Part shown: one piece after another, positions 58,521-64,000 of the stretch
Layout of the letters: each line of letters begins with the position of its first letter
Position numbering within the stretch: the stretch's first letter is position 1
Assembly (NCBI GenBank): GCA_034770075.1
Contig: CM068388.1
Span: 69,674,889 to 69,738,888 of the forward strand
Length of the DNA stretch: 64,000 bases
DNA from: Aralia elata
Lineage: Eukaryota > Streptophyta > Magnoliopsida > Apiales > Araliaceae
Reading direction: 5' to 3'
The notes under the pieces: generated by a model
Seen by the model: only the letters and a program-made list of their open reading frames with translations
Database searches by the model: none
Told to the model about the DNA's origin: nothing
Position numbers and translations under genes: made by a program

Positions 58521-60960
58521 GTAAACAAACAGTTGCTCTGCTCATCTCGGTCGATTGGAATCACTCTCTCGCTCGATTGAATCACTCTTTCTCGCTCGAT
58601 TGGGTCAGTCTCTCTTTCAGCTTACAATTCCTCCTGGATCGCAGTACTATCAGTACGACTTGTGATATGAAAATACACAGATATATTATATAAGTAGAAT
58701 TTCATTATTTTCTGTTTGGTTTTGCTTTGGCCTCTTGATGTCATGTATTATTTTTGTTTTAATAGGTGTATTAATTTTAAGGTTTAGAATGGACCTTTAT
58801 GTTTGGCTGATGCAATTTAGTGGTTTGTTTTTCCTGATGCTAATCAATTGAATATTTAGTGAATGTGATAAATAATTTTGTAGTTATATTGTTCTATCGT
58901 TTGATCTAACCATGGTGTAAAATACTAACCATACAGGGTAGTGGGTACACTGTTTTTAGTAGTATAACACTATTTTTTGAATAGAAATTTTGTCATCTCA
59001 AACTAGATTAAGTAATAGTATATGTTTGGTTGAGGCATTTTGTGCTCACACTGTGTTTACGAGTTTTAAAATGGACTGAAACGGAAAGAAAATAATGGAA
59101 AATGTAAGTTTTATATCCAATTTTCTTGTTTAATAGAATTCATAAATCAATATTTTCCTTATGGAACTTTAAAATAAATCTCTTAGAACTTAAACTTTAG
59201 AAATACAGTGATATCACTTATAATCCTTTTTCTATCTAACGATTTATTCTATTGTTTTCTTTAGGTGTATCGATTAATACTAAATACAATCAATAAGATA
59301 AAAATGGGCATTCTTTATCTGGATATTATCCTGTGCTGGCGGGGGTTGTGTTGTTATTAATATTACCTGTGTAGTTTTAAGTTCCTGCATTTTTCTGACT
59401 TCTCTGACATGTAGAGCTATGGTTCCATTTTTAATTAATTGGATTAAGTATTTCAAGTATTAATTTCTCTTTCTTATTTAACAATGTGTGTGCTATTCTA
59501 CCATTTGCTATTGTACATGCTTAAATGTCTGTATGACTTCTTTCCACTTTGAGAGATTTATAGAGTGGTCATTGACCAAGTGGTCCAGTTCTAGAACTAA
59601 GGCTTGTGGTCTGCCTCTACCTTATGCTATACATGTAACATTAGTAAACTTCAAAAAAAAGAAGGTAACAGCCTTTATGATTAATACACAAGACATTGGT
59701 ATTTTATTGCAAAAAGACTAAGTGAATGGTGGTAGAATACTCAAGACATTGGTATTTTATTGCAAAAAGACTAAGTGAATGGTGGCAGAATAAGTAAATA
59801 AATTTTAGAGATAACTGATAATGGGACCCTCAGTAAGCTCCAATAACATGGTGTAGATACTTTTTCTCTGTATTTTCTTAGCTCTTTCAACCAGTTGTTG
59901 AAATATAGTAGTGTTAAAGTTGAGAAGTCCTGTATCACGTGAATCAATATATTTGGGAAACAGAAATCTATATCCGGTTAGACTCCTTACTTTTTTGTGA
60001 GTGTATAACTGTAACATGCATGTTTCTCATGCACTTTCTCTTGGGTTTTGTTTGTTTTATCTGGATGGTAAGTATTATAATGTGTTCATGAATGTCTTTG
60101 ATTAATAACTTATTCAAAAGGTGCTCTTCATTATTAATATCTAGTTTTAAATTAAGTGTCGGATTTGTTTCAGGTTGTATGATCTTATGCATTGTACAAT
60201 CTCTCATATTTCACTTGAATGTTGACTCGTCATCAATGTTATACATTAAGCATTAAATTACTTATATTCTGCATGTGAGTTTTCTTTAAATTATGTCTTT
60301 CATTTGGTTGGTGTGAGTATCTTGCCTCCATCATTTCTTCCAATAATGTAATGCCTTGTTATAATATTTTAGCCACAACTACCAAGTACCAACTTTGCAA
60401 CAGTTTGTGTTGTCTACGGTGCAATGAGCATTTCCATCATGTTGTTTTCCTGGAGTTTTATTATCTACATCTGTTCACATTTTCTGGCATAACCCACATG
60501 TATTATCTTTGTTCCTTGGACCTTGCAGCCATAGGATCTCAATTGTTTTCATGTATTTAAGGGTGTTGTGAATTGCTTAGATTTTTCAGCCAAGGACCCA
60601 AGGTACTAGCAATTCTTATTGAATATGATATTGAGTTCTATATGTATACATATGTTATTTTAGTTTAGCTTTTGTTGGATTAAAGATGAAATAATAATTA
60701 AAAACTGACGAACAAAGAAGAGGGGTGGAATTTGTGTGCAGTCAAATCTGTTTTGCATGTTACATATAATTCGGGCCAAATTTAGTTTAGCTATGTTAGG
60801 AGTTTAATACTGATTCATTTCTTTGTTCAGCTACAAGATCTGTGCGTGCTGCATCCTTGTGTTTAGATCTGATGAGTTCTTTTTGCTCTTGCATCATAGC
60901 TGTTGTTTAGGGAACACTAAGTTTGGTCTTTAAGTGGTCAAAATATTAATGCCTCCTTGA
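58521..60960. other. No gene seen; possible decayed transposon or non-coding transcript
   Basis: A pyrimidine-rich TCTCTCGCTCGATTG repeat at 58565-58610 is followed by AT-rich DNA with no supported frame. A directly repeated phrase of about 50 bp (CAAGACATTGGTATTTTATTGC) occurs at 59690 and 59743. The frames at 59488-59721 and 60351-60560 lack any recognisable domain. Confidence 0.5.
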
Positions 60961-60961
60961 T

Positions 60962-61060
60962 GGTGCAGGCTTGCGGTGGGAGTGCTGGACTTGCTAGGCT
61001 GCTGGTGCAGGCTTGCAGGTGGTCTGCTGGAGTGCTGGTGAACTGCAAGCTGCCAAGCTG
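60962..61060 (+). repeat. GC-rich imperfect tandem repeat (about 41 bp, two units)
   Basis: Two units start GGTGCAGGCTTGC and contain GGAGTGCTGG. They stand out as a G+C-rich island in AT-rich surroundings. Coding status is unknown. Confidence 0.6.
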
Positions 61061-61259
61061 AAGCTGTTCTACTCTCTGCTAGTCCTAGATGCATAATGCA
61101 TTTAGATAGACTTCGTTAAATTATGGATTATGTATTATCAATTTTAAAGCATTAAATTTGTTAAGATTAAGAATTGTTATGGTTGTTGATTGTTATTAAT
61201 TAGTTAATTATTGATTAGAAGCTTTAGTATTGAAAAATTGAAATTATTATTTTTGTTTG

Positions 61260-61441
61260 AAAAAAAATGGAATTTAATTTCGATTATTAACCGAAATAAC
61301 CGAATAGGAAATTCGGTTATTCGATTTTTGATTATTTGATAATTCCGTTAGTTGTTTGGATATTAAAATTTTATCAATTTTGGTTTTTGGTTATAACCTA
61401 ATAGTCTATTCGGTTCGGTTATAACCGAATGATCAGTCCTA
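61260..61441. mobile_element. hAT-like terminal region rich in CGGTT words
   Basis: Read on the minus strand it begins TAGGACTGATCATTCGGTT at 61441, followed by GAACCG/CGGTTA words, the pattern of common plant hAT-type MITE ends. Related CGGTT words lie at 55890-55960. The matching left terminus was not found. Confidence 0.4.
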
Positions 61442-61879
61442 GAAGTACCAGTTTGAGTATATTGATCCTTCCTATCAGTAGAAAGCCAATATTTTAGATA
61501 CTTTTACAAGTTCAAACTAATATTGTTCTTGATTGCTTAAATACTTATTGAAATGTCTAATGTATTAGATAATATATAATACAGAATTATATATGTAATA
61601 TACACATCCACACACATACTTATGATATTATTATGATATTTTTATTTTTATTTTTTTATTTTATTTATTTAGTTTGTGGTTTTTAGATGATCTCATGATA
61701 AAATTAATAGACGAATATGACAGAAACTAAGAATGTGAATATCATTACTAATTATAGTCCCTCTGTCTCATGTAGAACGAGTTATTCAAAAAGAAATAAA
61801 ATAAATAATAATTTAAAAATGCAAAATGATTCGTTTTGAAAAAAAAAGAGGGTGAAATGTGCTTAATTTAGAGCAACAT

Positions 61880-62256
61880 TTTAATAGTCATTGCCAAAAA
61901 TTGTACAGAATATGCAACAAAAGAAAAATTATTGACAATGAATGTAGTCCATATTAGGCTACGAAATATAGCAACAAAAAACCTTTCGTTGCCCATGATG
62001 AGGAAAAATCAAGTGGCAGGAGATAAATTCTTATCGCCAACACATCGGCAACAAAAAAGTAAATAGGCGGGATTTTTTCCCCACCAACGAATTAGCAATG
62101 AAATTTTTCAATGGCCTATGAATTTCGTTAAAAAAAATAAAGTCCTTCACAAACTGCAACGAATGACAAATTTTGTTGTTAAACATGCATTTTTGCCAAC
62201 GACTTTATAAGTCGTTACCTAAAAAATCGTTGGCGAATGTCCTTTTTTTTGTAATG
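61880..62256 (-). mobile_element. CACTA-like subterminal region
   Basis: On the minus strand it starts CATTACAAAAAAAAGG at 62256, one C-to-T change from the CACTACAA-type terminus. Repeated CGCCAACGA/TCGTTGGCAA-type words follow in both orientations, as in En/Spm subterminal repeats. No transposase and no second end are seen. Confidence 0.5.
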
Positions 62257-63129
62257 TTTCCTAACCTTTCTTTGTAACTTCTTTGGAGCCCTTAACAACA
62301 ATATTATTTCATTGATGCCTAACACACATTTTTTTTCCAAATCATCCTGAAATTATATCTTCATATTCCTTCAATCATCTTAACCACTTTCTCTTTTTCC
62401 TATTCCACTCCTTTTGACTAGTTTCACTCTTCTCACCTTATAATCTACAAATTTCTAAAAAAAAATCCTCCTAGGAGAAACTGGAGCGGTAGTTGCTTTT
62501 GAAAGAGAAACTGCAATCAAGCTTTGCACTAAGGGATTTCAATGCCTTAGTTCTTCCCTATAGACATATTAATGGTTGTTAGGAGCAGGTGCTTGCCCTT
62601 CCTTAGTTGGTTGGGAATTCTCTCGTTCCTTGGTCAAAGACTTGGTGGTTGGATGTGGGATCTACTCCACGAGGAACGGTACAGACGTAGATGATATCAT
62701 CACGACCTCTCTTTTTGTACCGTTAAGGATGCTTAACGCCACTTCGCCAACTGGCATTACCTATCACTTCTTTCAATTATGGCACCGTAGGTACCCGTAC
62801 TCTCTCTCCAAATCTTAGCATTCCGTACTTATCCACCTTGAACTTGTCACATTCATTTCCTGCTATTCGCTTCCTTATTCGGCCATAATCCAGCCTTATT
62901 AATGATGAACTTCTCATCTTCTTTCTCATTTATATGTTTATTTATTTCCTAATAACGTTGGATGAACTCTCATCACAATAGTTTCTCCATCCAATTTTTT
63001 GGATACTTCACTTCCATTTCTAACTTCTCATACTCTTATAGCAACTTCTTAACTTTGTCTAATAAAGTTGGACGAGTTTCCATCATAAACAGCTTCTCCT
63101 CAAAATCCTTTAGATACATTATCTCAATC
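62257..63129. other. No intact gene; possible decayed gypsy sequence
   Basis: On the minus strand near 62950-63129 fragments such as KDFEEKLFMMETRPTLLDK suggest decayed pol, but they are not continuous. 62560-62830 holds an 80-codon plus-strand frame I do not recognise. Confidence 0.4.
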
Positions 63130-63332
63130 TCAGATCTTTAATGCAAAACTACTGTTGCTAACTCCAAATCATACATAGGATAATTCATCTCATAATTTCT
63201 TAATTATCGCGACACATACGCAATCACCTTCTCATGATGCATCTAACACAATCTAACCTCTATGTGAGGCATTACTATAACTGTAAATTCACCAGTATTA
63301 TCTGGTAAAGATAACATTGGGACCATACTCAA
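63130..63332 (-). pseudogene. Gypsy RNase H fragment
   Basis: Minus-strand words LPDNTGEFTV, HEKVIAYVSR and LRNYEMNYPMYDLELATVV match the RNase H region of Tekay/Del-type gypsy elements (family wording). There is at least one frameshift after TGEFTV and stops after VSR and VVLH. It ends abruptly at the LTR-like sequence starting at 63333. Confidence 0.75.
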
Positions 63333-64000
63333 TGTAAGACCCCGACTTTTATGAAATAAAAATTTAATTTTCTTATAATTCTTATTCTAAACAGTAAGGT
63401 GTAAATTGATAAAATGATAAAGTTAAGGGTTATATGTGCAAATTATCAGATAAATTATTTTTGGGGAATATTCTTTCTATCGAAAAGTACAACGGAGCCG
63501 AAATAACCAATCATTGGTGGCCCCATAACGACTAATTGTCGGATACTGAAAGCGACATAAATAACATTTTTATAAAAATTGCCAACGTTATTATCACTTG
63601 AAATAGTTGAAATCCCCGGTAATAAAAGTGATAGGAGCATAATATTTGATTATTTTTATTCCTTTATGCTTAGTTTAGTTGCATGTTATCTGTTATATGA
63701 ATTGAATTAAGGTGTTTATAGATCTTTGGAGGAATTAGAGTGATTTGGTGAATTATGGAGTCTAATGCTGAATTTTATGTTGTTTTGCAGAAATACTCTA
63801 CGATTAGCATTAGTACTCTACTATCTCAAGAAGGATAAGGCAGAGTCACTCGACGATTTGATATAGTACTCTACGTTCGTAGAGTGGGAGCTTTACGACT
63901 GGGTGGCTGTGAACTCTACGATGGTGCTGTTTACTCGACGATTGTCCCAAGTCTACTCTACGAAGTGATGGTGCAGAGTTTCACTCTACGTTTATTTACA
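63333..64000 (+). mobile_element. Start of a gypsy-type LTR, cut by window edge
   Basis: It begins TGTAAGACCCCGAC, a common start of plant gypsy LTRs. It then carries a cluster of ACTCTACG/ACTCGACG words between 63790 and 63990. The other LTR end is outside the window, so neither length nor coding content is known. Confidence 0.5.

Overview
This window is plant nuclear DNA, almost certainly from a eudicot. It is AT-rich, has a spliced jacalin-type lectin gene with GT-AG introns, and is dominated by LTR retrotransposons of the Ty1/copia and Ty3/gypsy superfamilies. Non-autonomous DNA transposons (Mutator-like, hAT-like, CACTA-like), a tRNA-type SINE and long (AT)n tracts are also present. The species cannot be named from the sequence. 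All coordinates and comparisons were made by eye, and no identity percentages were calculated.

Layout. 1-385 is a broken gypsy integrase. 2766-9161 (minus strand) is the only convincing host gene: a seven-exon jacalin-related lectin with three tandem lectin domains (446 aa by my splice model), a TATA box and a repeated RY-type promoter motif. 10110-10991 is a foldback Mutator-like element with a perfect 9-bp target duplication. From about 11012 the window holds two copies of one ancestral segment. Copy 1 is 11012-13096 continuing at 27065-27230. Copy 2 is 28738-29104 continuing at 51896-53040. Each copy was later split by its own nest of retrotransposons.

Nest 1 (13028-27230): an hAT-like element (8-bp duplication ATTTAAAC) was hit by copia family 1 (5-bp duplication TATTA). 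The 5' LTR of that copia was then hit by a Tat-like gypsy element, 17191-24870 (duplication CATAT), which carries gag and an antisense reading frame but no pol. The flank plus LTR was also tandemly duplicated, leaving a clean solo LTR at 25511-27064.

Nest 2 (29105-51895): a CRM-like chromovirus (duplication TGAAT) whose pol runs into its 3' LTR was hit at its LTR/primer-site boundary by copia family 2 (34067-51395). Family 2 was in turn hit by an opposite-strand family 1 copia (40264-48396, duplication AAAGC). All these coding regions are dead: nonsense codons, frameshifts or deletions interrupt each one.

53000-64000 holds the intact copy of the hAT-like element, a diverged solo LTR related to copia family 2, remnants of hAT-like and CACTA-like ends, a gypsy RNase H fragment and the start of a gypsy-type LTR cut by the window edge. 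I found no rRNA, functional tRNA, CRISPR array or bacterial-type operon. The observations most worth following are the three-domain lectin with a degenerate middle domain, the paired retrotransposon nests in a duplicated segment, the ectopic junction at 25087-25110, and the pol-less Tat element with an antisense frame.
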